Source: Haliotis asinina
Taxonomy: Eukaryota > Mollusca > Gastropoda > Lepetellida > Haliotidae
Length of the DNA stretch: 64,000 bases
Direction: 5' to 3'
Assembly: GCF_037392515.1 (NCBI RefSeq)
Contig: NC_090288.1
Location: forward strand, 60,063,673-60,127,672
Shown: in pieces, positions 12,708 to 24,600 of the stretch
Layout: the number at the start of each line of letters is the position of its first letter
Numbering within the stretch: the stretch's first letter is position 1
Notes under the pieces: generated by a model
What the model was told of the DNA's origin: nothing
The model's input: the letters and a program-made list of their open reading frames with translations, nothing else
Database searches by the model: none
Translations under genes and position numbers: made by a program

Positions 12708-13180
12708 TCAAAATGACGACAGGTGGCGCGTGCGATCCGAAAGACAGTAACGTGTATGGCCCAACTGAGCGTTGACAACAGCGTTCCATCGTCTGTACAT
12801 GGAGTGGATGAGACGGTTGATGAAGCCCATAGGACCTTTTGCCCAGATACGGTGATACACCTGCGAGAGTTTAGCTGCAATTGTCGGCCTTGGTCGCACA
12901 TCATTGAGTCTCCTTTGAACCTCGTCCCACAAGTGTTCTATCGGGTTGGACTGATGGCATGCCAATGAAGAATGCGTATGCCGTACGTTGCTGTGGTCGT
13001 ATTGGCACGTGCGTTGTCCTGCTTGAAGACGTGGTTTCCATGACGACCAAAATGTGGCACGACGTAAGGGTCTTGATCAATGTAGCGGGCAAATGTTACA
13101 TCATTTCCTCTACCAGGACCAATGTTCTACCAGGGCCAAGTTTGTGACTGAGAGCAATAGCACCCCACACCATTATGGTG
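12708..13180 (-). mobile_element. Tc1-like transposase fragment
   Basis: The minus strand encodes the C-terminal DDE region: QSNPIEHLWDEVQRRL, then RWNAVVNAQLGHTRY, typical of Tc1 transposases. An upstream piece in another frame extends to about 13180. There is no N-terminal DNA-binding part and no terminal repeats, so it is a dead fragment. Its broken end abuts a truncated mariner on the other strand. Confidence 0.75.
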
Positions 13181-13204
13181 TAGAACGCGTGCGCGCGCGT
13201 GTGA

Positions 13205-14167
13205 GTATTTAGCGCTTCTTCCCCTTCATCTGCTACCATCGAACGATGGGTTAATGAATTTAAGCATGGTAGAAAGAGTCTTGAAGATGACCCCCGTCCA
13301 TGTCGCCCAACAACAAGTACAAGTCAGGAAAACATTGACAGAGTGCATAGACTTGTGCTGGAAAATCGTCGAATCACACTCCACGAGTTAGAGGAGACCA
13401 CAGGCATTTCACACGGATCCATTGAGACAATTCTTCATGAACAACTCGTCATGTCTAAGGTGTGCGCAAGATGGGTGCCAAGAATGCTTACAGATGAAAT
13501 GAAGCAAACAAGGGTCACCATAAGCAACTCCATGCTAACCAGATACAACAAGAATCCAGAAGATTTTCACTTTAGGCTAGTAACCTGTGATGAAACCTGG
13601 ATCCACCACTATGATCCCGAGAGCAAACAAGAATCCATGGAATGGAAACATGTCACTTCTCCTAGGACCAAAATGTTCAAAGCTTCCAGATCAGTGCAGA
13701 AGGTAATGGCGACAGTCTTCTGGGATAGCAAAGGCATCATCCACATAGATTACTTACCAAAAGGAAGAACAATGAATGGGGAATATTACGCTAACTTGTT
13801 GAGGCAAGTGCGACAGTCAATCAAGGAGAAGCGCCGGAGCAAGATCAGACGTGGTATTCTTCTACATCAAGACAATGCTCCAGTACACACCTCTCGCGTT
13901 GCAGCCGCTGCTGTCCAGGAATGCGGGTACGAAATCTTGCCGCTTCCCCCCTTCTCTCCAGACCTGGCACTAAGTGATTACCATCTGTTCCCAAATCTCA
14001 AGAAACACCTGCGTAGTCGTAGATTTCAGGATGATAATGAGCTTATTGCTGCTACTGAGGCTTGGTTTGGGGACCAAAATGGCGCCTTCTACAGAGATGG
14101 CATCAGTGCCTGGCAGAAAAGATGGAACAAGTGTCTTGACTCTCAAGGGGACTGTGTTGAAAAATAG
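13205..14167 (+). pseudogene. Mariner transposase, 5'-truncated (DD34D)
   Basis: A frame of 320 codons is open from a stop at 13202 to TAG at 14165-14167, with no ATG near its beginning. Mariner homology starts around ERWVNEFKHG, so the first helix-turn-helix (about 40-50 residues) is missing. The second HTH (TLHELEETTGISHGSIETIL) and a WVPRML linker are present. Catalytic motifs are visible: CDETWIHHYDPE, LHQDNAPVHTS and SPDLALSDYH, giving the DD34D spacing. SPDLALSDY differs from the usual SPDLAPSDY. The rest of the frame is clean, suggesting a fairly recent loss of the 5' end. Only the 3' flank (about 14170-14232) could still hold a terminal repeat. Confidence 0.85.
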
Positions 14168-14465
14168 ATGTGGTTCATACCAATATTTTGTGTTTTTCTG
14201 TGCAAGGCTCAAAACGTATTGACATCCCCTCGTACAAATGTACACCTTTCAAATGATTGCCTCTAAAATTAATTTAAACCAATATGTGTTCATCAACGGG
14301 ATTCAACTCAGGCCAGGTGTATGGTACTCGACAACTCAAGCATTTCGTTTTCAGTTCGGAAAGCAACTCAAAAGCATTACTGTGTGACTGAACTTCAAGT
14401 TATAAACAGTAGCTATAACATGAACGTGCGGTTAAAACCATACTTAAAATACATACAACAGGTCA

Positions 14466-14515
14466 CCTATGATCATCTGTGATCACCTATGATCATCTGT
14501 GATTATCTGTTATAA
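14466..14515. repeat. Short GATCA-type tandem repeat
   Basis: Three copies of a roughly 20-base unit of the form GATCACCTATGATCATCTGT. Confidence 0.6.
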
Positions 14516-14610
14516 CATATATCAACATATCGTCCTCATACAAAGGCTGATGTTGCTATCTATTCCATCAACAATATGATTAATATAGATAATGAAGAGG
14601 CCCTAAATCG

Positions 14611-14844
14611 CAGTCTAAGTAAACTTAGTCTCAGTGTATTTCGTTACACTCCACCACTGAGTCTAAGAAAACCTAGTAGAAGGTCGGGTCAGGTAACCTT
14701 TGAGCGACTAATAACCGTCCAATCAAACGCGAGACGGTTACATAGATTTAACCAATCAAGCAACGGCTACTATTTAGGGATCGGAGGGACTTTCAAAATA
14801 TTCAGGTTACCGGCACAGATCTGAGGATAAGTTTACTTAGACTG
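14611..14844. mobile_element. MITE with CAGTCTAAGTAAACTTA terminal inverted repeats
   Basis: The left end CAGTCTAAGTAAACTTAG and the right end ATAAGTTTACTTAGACTG are reverse complements. Flanks give an approximate 9-10 bp target duplication (CCTAAATCG versus CCTTAATCG), as in Mutator-like elements. At 234 bp and non-coding, it is a short relative of the copy at 44401. Confidence 0.75.
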
Positions 14845-15502
14845 TCCTTAATCGGAGCATCGAGGCATGCCAGCTTCCGCAGATTCAATATCTGAACTGT
14901 ATCCAGGAAGCTTCAAACTTAATCTCTCTTGTACAGTCCATGTCATTTTGTGATCTATACAAGGTAAGCCACTTGTCAGGGAGCACAAATTAGGACTGTT
15001 CCATTTCTGTCAAACGCGTTGTCTTGACTAATCTCCCTCATCACTGTTTAAGACATGAGCCTCTGAGTTGAGGGAGATACCCACCCAACCACCCAACCAC
15101 CCAACAACCCAACCACTTATCCAACGAACAGCACGTTGTTATTGATTACATTTGTACAAGTTTGTAAGTTTGCAGTTGGTGTTCAAGATTTCTGGACTCT
15201 TGTCATTGACTCATGGGTACAACCGCGTTCATTGTATATCCGAGCACTCGCCGTATTAGCAGTATTACTGCATCAACTCACTTACCATTAAGGACAGATG
15301 CACTCACACTCGCATTGGATTATTCTTGTGACATTGTAATACGGAATGAAGATCTGTTCTTTATACCCCAGTGACGTCACCATTCATGTGTCAACATGTG
15401 TTGAGATATCAAATACATAAACAATGAGACAACTGATTCGTGAATCAGTCCAAAACAATGTCGAGTTGTAAGGCGACTTTCGATCTTGAATACTAGTAGA
15501 AG
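14845..15502. other. Downstream flank of the channel gene
   Basis: No gene seen. A small CCCAAC repeat lies at about 15080-15118. The 3' UTR of the minus-strand channel gene presumably lies in the right part, but no clear AATAAA was found close to the stop. Confidence 0.4.
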
Positions 15503-16672
15503 TTACATAGGTGGTGTATTCCCCTCACTCATAGCAAACCACAATAAACTACAACAAGCAAGAGATATTGTCAACGACAGTATGAAAAATACTCCATCCA
15601 AAGCTCTCTCAAGTGAGAAGGACATACAGCACCCCCTGAATCGCCTCCCATGTTTCACCTCTACCAGTTCAGTCCCACTCATCTTGTGCTTTGCAGCCGT
15701 TTCTTCAGCCTTCTCCTTCCGGTGATGCACGCCGAGAACGGCGATGGACGCGAGAATGGTGAGGAAGCCCTGCACCTCCAGTAAAGCCAGGAACAAGGCA
15801 AGCAAGGAGACGGAGTCGGAGGTGGGGGGCATGGTTTGTTGGATGAGGTTGAGGAACACAGCGTGAGAGACAAACACAGCCATAAGGAAGGCGAGTTTCT
15901 CCCCCGACCTGGCGGGAATAAGGAACACACATGGGTTCAGGAGAGACATGAGCACCATGGGGAAGATGATGTTGATGACGTAGTAGGTTGGCCTTCTTTC
16001 TAATGATATTACGAACTGTGCTGCATTCACGCACCCAGGTTCCACCGGCACTAGCTGGGAATTCGTGTGCAGGTAATTCCACTCCCCATTCTGTACGGTC
16101 ATGTCTTTCACGCTTTGTAGATTTATGGCATCTACTGTAAAATTTATTTTGTGTCCGAATGTAGGCATGATGGTGACGAGACATCTTTGTTTATCAAAAG
16201 GGTATCTATATACGTCTATTTTACACGATGTACGGAAGGTGCCGGGCAGCTGCCACGACGCGTACCCTTGCCACGAAACAAAAACATTTCTGCTGGCGAC
16301 TGGCTCCTGACTGTCTATGCTGTTTGATAATATTATACCAGGGGTCCACAATTTACCAGGCTCTACCTCAATGATCGTATTATCGTGGTACTGGGACGTG
16401 TTCCAAGCGAGGTCCATATCCCTCCAGCGTAGTTCGAAGAAGGCCAGTACGGTGAGGATCTGACGTGCCGAGTCCAGGTCAATGATGGCTACCGGCTCAA
16501 ACGTTACGTCCACGTCAACACTGGAACTGTTGTCAACGAAGGGAGGAATGGTTTTGTTCGTTCGGTCAAACAAGGCATCATGCAGCGACACCAAAGCTGC
16601 TCGTTTTTCTGATTGTCCCCACACAACACAGCATAGTGCGACACAACACAAGACGACGCGTTGGGCAGACAT
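15503..16672 (-). CDS. Cys-loop ligand-gated ion channel, nicotinic-receptor-like, single exon
   Basis: An uninterrupted frame of 389 codons in one exon. Start is the ATG at 16670-16672, which begins a signal peptide (MSAQRVVLCCVALCCVVWGQ). The extracellular ligand-binding domain covers about 21-228 and contains the Cys-loop, Cys150 and Cys164 with 13 residues between (CKIDVYRYPFDKQRC). Four membrane segments follow at about 230-252, 258-281, 285-315 and 358-381, with a short M3-M4 loop of about 42 residues. M2 is preceded by GEK, as in cation-selective nicotinic subunits. The vicinal YxCC pair of acetylcholine-binding alpha subunits is absent: loop C shows only EPGCVNAA. It is therefore non-alpha-like or binds another ligand. 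Length and absence of introns suggest one of the expanded, possibly retrocopied, molluscan receptors. Confidence 0.9.
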   Translation of the reverse strand: MSAQRVVLCCVALCCVVWGQSEKRAALVSLHDALFDRTNKTIPPFVDNSSSVDVDVTFEPVAIIDLDSARQILTVLAFFELRWRDMDLAWNTSQYHDNTIIEVEPGKLWTPGIILSNSIDSQEPVASRNVFVSWQGYASWQLPGTFRTSCKIDVYRYPFDKQRCLVTIMPTFGHKINFTVDAINLQSVKDMTVQNGEWNYLHTNSQLVPVEPGCVNAAQFVISLERRPTYYVINIIFPMVLMSLLNPCVFLIPARSGEKLAFLMAVFVSHAVFLNLIQQTMPPTSDSVSLLALFLALLEVQGFLTILASIAVLGVHHRKEKAEETAAKHKMSGTELVEVKHGRRFRGCCMSFSLERALDGVFFILSLTISLACCSLLWFAMSEGNTPPM

Positions 16673-16754
16673 GGTAGTCTCGTTCCTCGGGATGACGTAC
16701 ACTGCAGGTCAGGTATGACTTAAAGATGCGCCTCTGTACTTAACTCTGTTATTT

Positions 16755-16915
16755 ACCGAGTCACTTTACGCCAGAGGTGATTTTTGTATTGCCACCGTAC
16801 ACCAGATGATATGACTATAGTGAGTTTGGTATAGTCACTTTACGCCTAATGTGATTTTGTACTCCAAATGGTATGGCTATACATGTAGTGACTTTGTTAT
16901 AGTCACCTTACGCCA
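16755..16915. promoter_or_regulatory. Three-copy GTCACTTTACGCC repeat upstream of the channel gene
   Basis: GTCAC(T/C)TTACGCC occurs at about 16760, 16834 and 16902, 85-230 bases upstream of the start codon, in a roughly 70-base degenerate unit. Position suggests, but does not prove, a promoter role. Confidence 0.35.
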
Positions 16916-19114
16916 GTGCCTAATGGTCTCTGTGGTATTTTTTACTTTGAGGTGTGATTCTGATGTTCGATATCACAGGATACACACACTCCTGTACTTT
17001 CCTTGTACTTTCCTTGCACTTCAGACGCCACTGTCCCGTACGTAGCTGAACGTCAGACTATACCACATCACACGTGACCCTTTGTCTGGTGTCGCTGCAT
17101 CACCAGGTTGCCGCAGCGTTTAACACTGTCCCAGCAGAAAGACAGGTAACTGTGTAATTCTGATGACTGATGATATTACATTACAAGACAAAGCAGCCAC
17201 TCCTATGGTTTCACCCAGGGGCTCTAGTGCGACGGGTAGACAGGTTGGCCCTGTCTGTTTCTTGCGAAAATTACCGTCATCAGATTCACTTCCAATGTCC
17301 ATCAGCTCCTGGCGCCAATGTCCGTCATGTTTCCATTTGAAGCAACGTTCTTCGCGGTACAACCAGTCCTAGATGTTTGAACGTCCCATTTACAGGTAGT
17401 ATTCATGTACTAGCTAGTATTTACTTCTCCATTAGTCTGTTGTGGAACACGTGCTTCTTATCACTCAAAACGTCATGAAGTTTACCGTCTCTGTTGACAG
17501 GTGGCGAGCGTTGTTTGTCACGGTCTCGGATACGGATGAGGATTATCTAGTGCAGAACTGCACAGTGACTTCCGGCCCTTGGGGAATGTGATCCTATTAC
17601 ATGATATATCGATATTGTACGTTTAATGGACGCGTGGGATGCTGCTAGCAGTTACAATTATTTCTGTCGGCGTTCGAGGAGTGTGCATATGCCTCCCTAT
17701 TAGTCGCTATGCCTCTGGCGTTTGATTGGATAGGAACCACTTCCATCGGGAACGTACCCAGCTTTGACAAACAAAGGGTTGATCAATGCATTATTTGGCT
17801 TAAACTGACCCATTAGGCAGATATTATTTTCAATGATGCTTTGTTAGTTTTTGCTAATGAAATCTTCGATAAGTCGGTGGAAGTATGTGGATAAACGCAT
17901 CTATTTGTTTCGTGTTTTGGGTGCCAGGTAACCATGCAAGATAATAGTTCCTAGTAATAGTTGTTTGAAAACAATAAAGGTAAAAATTTCTGTGTGTTGT
18001 TTTCTAAAACATTACAACCGGTAAGGAAAAATGAGACTACATGCTGAGGGAAAATGGGTATGTTCGAGTTGATCTGTTTGGGTAACCAGTGCCTACTGTC
18101 GTCACCATATGTTAAACACCGGTGTGTGTATACCGCCTGTAGGTCTCCCAATGTCGAGACAAGTGAAACCACTACTCCAAATGGGTCGGAGGCCTGTGAC
18201 GCACATGTCTACCTATTACGTCTCTGACATTTGCAATAGAACAAAGGCCTTGGCAAATATACTGAAGTGAAAAAGAAAGGCAACATTCGGACAAATGAAA
18301 TCTCATAAAAGTAAACGTTCAACTTTATGTTGTCTTTTTTAAAATTTGACAAAAAAAACGAGAGTTGCGCCACACGGTCAAATACTTGAATGGACGTCTA
18401 GTAACGGATTCAGTTATCAGTCTGTAGCTTGGTGATAGGGTTCCCATTAAATATATGGAAATGTTCTAATACCCCAGCAGGAAAGTACCATCCCGTTAGC
18501 AGCATATATGCTGATGTTGTCCTACACACTCACTTTCTGACAAGACCAACCGAAACAGTCAGAATATACAGATGTGACTGTGTTTATGGTTAGGTCAAAA
18601 CAACAGACTAATATCATCTCCTTGTTTCGGAATGAAATAGACACGCACGATAAACACAAATTGTTTCGTTAGCCACCCAAAGTGGGATACATAGTATCCC
18701 ACTGGCAAATCAAATCACGGGAAAATGGAAAAATATTGTCAAAAAGGTTATAAAGTTATAAAATGAATTTTAGTTCATCGATGATATATGACTAAGTAAG
18801 AGTCTGCCAAGCATTTATCTTTCTGCGTACCCTGCTAATATGCCTCATACTTTGATCTCTACCTATCTGATAGCGATACACGGAATCGATTACAAGACAG
18901 ATAGAGTTGCTGTATTCTACTTTCCCTTTTAGCTGAAGGTAGACGCATGGCAGACATTTAAAAACGTGATGATTAGATGATTAGGGTGACTTGCCAGAGA
19001 GTCCGTTTTTGACGGGATACTCTGGAAGCCTAGCATGATCTCGATTTTAATATGGTTCGCGCTATAGCTGCATGGCGGACAGTGATAACAGCAGAGGTTC
19101 TAGGTGATTAGAGG
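16916..19114. other. Intergenic, no gene supported
   Basis: A minus-strand open stretch at about 17120-17390 (contains ELMDIGSESDDG) looks protein-like but lacks a start and a compatible splice context. Nothing else was recognised. Confidence 0.35.
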
Positions 19115-19275
19115 GGCTGTGGGGTATCCCAGTGGTTAAAGCGTTCGCTCCTCACGCCGGAGTCCCGGTTTTGATTCCCCACATGGGTACAATATGTGTG
19201 GCCCATTTATGGTGTCCCTGTCGTGATACTGCTGGAATATTGCTAAAAGCGGTGTAAAAACATATCCGCTAAATC
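19115..19275 (+). repeat. tRNA-derived SINE-like copy (family B)
   Basis: Head GGGGTATCCCAGTGGTTAAA with an A-box-like TGGTTAAAGCG, B-box-like GGTTTTGATTCC, then ACATGGGTACAATATGTG and the body GATACTGCTGGAATATTGCT ahead of AAAAGCGGTGTAAAA. This is a near-complete copy. Confidence 0.75.
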
Positions 19276-21045
19276 TTATAGTTTGACGCTTCTATTCCTT
19301 ACTTCCGTGTCGTTCACTTCTCTTAGCTTTGTTTGACCTTCTGATTGCCATATTGGCAAAAAGGTGAATAATCATTTATTCAGACTGGCTGTACAGCTGG
19401 TCCGTCCATCGTAGCTATTTCAGCAAATGTATTTGTCGGTGGCTCACTACACTTTACTACCACTGTGACAGTCATTCATAAACTCATGACAGAAATAATG
19501 GCATAAAATACATGTTTTATACACAATACAGAACTTAGGAAGCAACTAGGAACATACATAAAACAAGCTCGAACAGGTGTCACATATTGAATGTAAGAAT
19601 ATGTACAAAACATGATCAATGCAAAACGATGAAATGTACAAAATATGAATGATTTTATGTGTGTTTTTATAAATGAGTTAGTTCAAATCGGCAGTATTTC
19701 ATCCATATCGTGAACAATGCAATAAGTAAGTTTAAGACGTTTAATTACGAGATATCATGAAATTAGAAATCCCGCATAATGATAACACCCGTAAGTCATT
19801 AAATACTACTAAACATGTTTTTGCAAAATGTTCGCTCAGAGATAAATATCTCATCTACTCGAGCACGTTTATGTGTAACTAAATTGATCAATGGCTTTAA
19901 TATTTCGCTACAGTGGTCGTAGTTTATACACATTCTCTGGATTAAACGATACCATTATATTCTACATACAGCGACTATAAGTTGGTGAGTCAGTAATGAA
20001 GCATGCGACGGTATGAACAACAAATGCCGTTGACAAAGCAACCTAATTTGACAACGGTTTAAGAACACCTGTGCAATACACAAGAACTTGATATCCATAA
20101 AATCATATACTTCAGTATTACATATAACCTTTAATCAGAGTACGTTCAAAGGGTAGTTACAACCGAACACGTGTCAACTGCTAGTTCAGGAGGACATTAC
20201 ATGTTCAGACACTTCACAGTCCCAGGAATTGTACATGAATTATGTAACATTAAAATGCGGCTCATCTTTCATAGCATGTACCCCTCTAACAACGGGACGT
20301 CATGGCGCAGGCAGGTGCCGAGTGGAGCATATGAGAATATTCTGATTCTTGGAATTTCTAGATATCGATGTTCGATACTGCCAAGCACCAGGTAAGAATA
20401 CATGTCCTGTATCTTCCTGGGTCAGTAGAGCAAATCATACAGGCATATGTACTGAGCAAAGGTCGCAGAAACGCGTGAATGTTTTGGTACGTCTTAAAAT
20501 TTTGTTGTCATGTTTCAACAACGGGACTCTTGTGTTTGTGTTTCAGTGGTGTTCCCTTATATTCAATTTGTGGTGTGCTCTGTGTTGTACTACAACCTGC
20601 TTTGTCACCAACGTTTGTTGTGGGCGAGATTTTGTCTTGTCACTAATGAATACTGTATATAAAGAGTTTGAATCAATATCACACAATCCTATCTGCTAAT
20701 GTGTCCCGATTAATGTATGTTCTGTGACAGGTACTGTTTGTGTGGTATACGTGGCCACGGTATTGTTTGTCCTGTAGTTGGTATTATCACAGCAACACAC
20801 AGGTCTCTGGTGTTTTTCCCTAGACACATAACGCAGGCTGTGCCTCCGGAGTGAATTAGTGACATCAGCGAGCACTGCGACGTGGTCGTCGTCTGACGTC
20901 CGCCATCTCTTGGTCTGAATGGCCCTTTTGTCTCCGCCGACTGTTAGGGACAGGAACAGTATGAACGTAATACAACAGCAATCGACGTGTCATGAAACAG
21001 GACTGTCTCTTTGTCTACATTCCCCTTTACTATCAGGAATGTCTT
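19276..21045. other. Non-coding; possible cytoplasmic-tail region of the EGF receptor gene
   Basis: No firm exon. One candidate on the minus strand starts after the acceptor at about 20380 and stays open for about 37 codons to a TGA near 20270. Its phase fits the transmembrane exon, but its content is unremarkable. Confidence 0.2.
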
Positions 21046-21047
21046 AC

Positions 21048-21226
21048 GATTGGGTGGAGGATAGACATATGGTTAAAGCGCCCGCTCGTCACTTTGAAAC
21101 CCCGGGTTCGATTCCCCACATGGGTACAATATGTGAAGCCCATTTCCGGTTATATCGAGGATGGTTTCTGTGTCCCTTGTCGTGATTGGTAAAAACGGCG
21201 TGAATCCATACTCACCCGCTCGCTTA
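21048..21226 (+). repeat. tRNA-derived SINE-like copy (family B)
   Basis: Contains a perfect B-box GGTTCGATTCC and the shared CCACATGGGTACAATATGTG, with a diverged, interrupted 3' part ending CGGCGTGAATCCATACTCAC. Confidence 0.7.
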
Positions 21227-21548
21227 AAATGACACGCTGGCAATAACAAATGACAAAGATAAAGGTATATAGTGACTTTGGTTTTCCAGCCCTTTTAGTC
21301 TCCCTGCAAATTCTCTTCGTTGCAAACTCTATACCTCAATACAATCCCAGTTCAATGTATATGGTTTCAAAACACAGGCTCACTAGAGGCCAAACTTCAG
21401 CAAATCCCATTTCACACATTTCAGTGACTCTAAGATACTTCAACACAAAATCAGAACATCCTGGCAATAACTTGACAATTTCCCCTTTCAATGAGATGTT
21501 GTCGACCTGCTCCGTCCCGGCCACTCTATCAATGACGACACTACTCAC

Positions 21549-21654
21549 CACCTCCACCAAAGCGCAACGCCGACACCAACGACGGCCAGCAGGGGGAGCA
21601 GCACCGCCAATGCTACCCCCCATGGTTGTATTGTGGACTGACTGGCACTGGCTG
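21549..21654 (-). CDS. Transmembrane exon of the EGF-repeat receptor
   Basis: Acceptor CAG at 21657-21655, donor GTGAGT at 21548. It encodes ASASQSTIQPW, then a hydrophobic run of about 22 residues (GVALAVLLPLLAVVGVGVAL) ending WWR. The frame continues exactly from the last EGF exon (MTA-A). It ends in phase 2, so further exons must follow to the left. Confidence 0.8.
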
Positions 21655-24600
21655 CTGGAACAACAACATTTCAAAGAATGGCAAAGGATATTTTGTTGCA
21701 TACTATCTTCCATTTTTGCAATGCCCAGGAGATATTACAATTGCCGAAAATTTTAAGAAAGTGTTCACTTCAAAGAGTGATTGAACTAAAACAGTCGCCG
21801 AAACAGTGTATGAAATCGCATGAAACAAACATTTCTGGTTTGTTTCATTTATGGTCACGTTGACACGTGACGCCTAGATTCTGGTTGGTACGGGTAAATG
21901 TTCCAGAGGAGTGAGTGAGTTAATATTTAAAGTCACATCGACCATATTACAGCCATATCGTGACTAAATTCACCACAAATACGTGTAACGTATAAAAACC
22001 TGTCAACGAAAGACAGCAAGACCAATTAGAACATCACACGCAGTAGATTCTCCCTAAAACTGGATTCATATATTTCTAAAACTGGATTTACAAATTCGGA
22101 CAGGACAGTGTACAAATGGTCTTTAGATCACCAACAACCGAAGGTAGATCACCATACTAGGAACCATGGGAACTTACAGTACTTGCCACCTGTATGGACC
22201 CAAACTGGATTTACACCATCCCTTCAGCGGCTGGCGATGTAGGGCATACCAAGCCAAACATTAAAAGAACACAAATACTACATCTTAAAAATCTGGTAAG
22301 TTTAAATCTAGTTGTGAAAGCTTTGGGACTCACGTATCCTCTCAGGAAGACAATAATTGTACAATACTTTAAACCCCTTTGACGATCCAGCCACTAACCA
22401 GTTAAGTCACTAATTCAAACGTCCAATCTTAAAATATATAGCTATTTGCAAATCTTTTAACAAATCTAATTCTTATAAAAATGCTGTAATTTGTTTCAGA
22501 GGAACAAACCAGAGGGTGCATTTACAGACGAAAGTACACATCTCACGCCTTGGGATGTTTTTTCCGCAAAAAACTTATATAATGTATTTTTTTCATAAAA
22601 GTGTTTTGATTGTTTCTAGGTAACAAACATTCGTTCGTGTTTACATATCACCACAAATATCCTTTAAAGTGTTGCGCGAGGGATATGATTAAAATCACGC
22701 TTTAGTTGAATCAAAGTACTACTACTGCACTACTAATACTTTTTGAAAGTAACGAACATGATGGTTACCTGTCATGCATAAATCCCCTGTCCATCCAGGA
22801 GCGCAGTTGCTGTTGTTGCAGCGCCCAGTGGCAATATCACAATGCTGATCCAGACAGTGGTCACACATGGGCCTACAGTGGATACCATTTGTCCCTTGCG
22901 GACAACCTGAAACGGCACTGAAGCGTTACTTTTGCTCACTTGGTTCGTTTATGCCAGTCGTCTGGCCAGCCACTCTGTCGTCTGGTCAGTCACCCTGTCG
23001 TCTGGTCAGTCACCCTGTCGTCTGACCAGTCACTGTCGTCTGCTTCAAGGTTTGTCTGTCCATGGGTGTCGTCGCCTTCTTTACGCGCCGACCTAATTCC
23101 AAATGTGTCCTTATCGACTACGTCTGGTTATGTTGTCTTTTCAGATAACTCTTCAGTTTCGCCATTGCTCGCACAGGATCCGGTGTCTGGTGTCTGAATA
23201 CATCGCACGGTGAGGTTGACCACTACGTCCGTGTCCGTCCTGACGTCGTGTTTGGGTCGCCTTTTTCATTTTCTACCAAATATTATCTCTGGTGTTTAAA
23301 CCTGGTGACTTTCTCCAATTACACGCAGGGACACTTTTGCACATTGGTATATAGTCGAAAATTTCAAAAATCACCATTCGTTTCTTACGATATATTTCTC
23401 GCACAACATTGTTTTACAATTACTGTGAAACCCTCCATTTAAAAAAAAAATCCACGCACAGTCCTCCTTGACAGAGGATAGTTCACATTCTCTCGTGATT
23501 CTCCTCCGTTCCTTACACGACGCTACTCGTTTCTTACGATATATTTCTCGCACGACCTTCTTTCACAATTACTGTGAAACCCTTAATTATTAATACATCC
23601 CCACACAGTCCTCCTTGACATAGGATAGTTCACATTCTTTGGTAATTCTGTAACAATGTGTTTCTTCAGCGAGGTCCCTGTTTGACAAAGATGAACAACG
23701 TCCTTTTCGATGCTGAGTTTGCAGACTTCAGTCGCATCGATTTTTTGAGAAAAAAAACAAAGAAACCGAAAAATAGTCCTAGGAATCCTCAACCATCTGG
23801 CAATCTACAATTTTTTTGTCGTTCCTGATATATTCTCGTAAGACAATGTGGACATCGGATAAGAGTGAGCAGGCGACAAGTTTACGAGCAGAAACCACAA
23901 ATTCGTGGACGTCGCGTGGAATACGGCGCGAGATGACAACGCTAAACCGACGTCATTCAGAACGACAGCGACAGCAGAATGCCGTTTACTTGAGACAACA
24001 GTCTGTAGTAGTGTATATATTCCACAGCCTCTAACAACTATCATGCCTTTGGAGCCTGACTCACCTCCATGGCACCTTGGTGGTTTGTACCCGTCCTGGC
24101 AATGACCGTCAGGACACAGACCAGACGTCTTGTCACAAACTGCGTTGTGGCGACACATCCCACACGGAAACTCACAACTGCTGCCATAGAAGCCGGCTGG
24201 ACATTCTGAAACAAACCGTAAGGTGATTTCCTCATGGACTCACGTGGAAAATTGTTCAGACGAAAGGCAAAACCAGAAAATTATGACGATCTCAATCCCT
24301 CGATGTATCAATGTCTCATTGAAAGGCTGTCCCTGTGTATACAACTCTGATGTTACCTGGAGTGCATGTTGTGTCACTCAGAGGACTGGAACCGTCTACA
24401 CAACTCTGATGTTACCTGTAGTGCATATTGTGTCACTGAGAGGACAGGAACCGTCTACACAACTCTGATGTTACCTGTAGTGCATATTGTGTCACTCAGA
24501 GGACAGGAACCGTCTACACAACTCTGATGTTACCTGTAGTGCATATTGTGTCGTTGAGAGGACAGGAACCGTCTACACAACTCTGATGTTACCTGTAGTG

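Noticed and set aside
17120-17395. Minus-strand stretch containing ELMDIGSESDDG as a cytoplasmic exon
   Set aside because: Looks protein-like, but no ATG and no acceptor gives the phase required after the transmembrane exon; homology not recognised.
21100-21125. True tRNA gene
   Set aside because: A perfect B-box is present, but no cloverleaf could be closed and flanks match the repetitive SINE family.
21250-21756. Plus-strand 168-codon open stretch
   Set aside because: Antisense over the transmembrane exon, whose splice sites and frame fit the minus strand.
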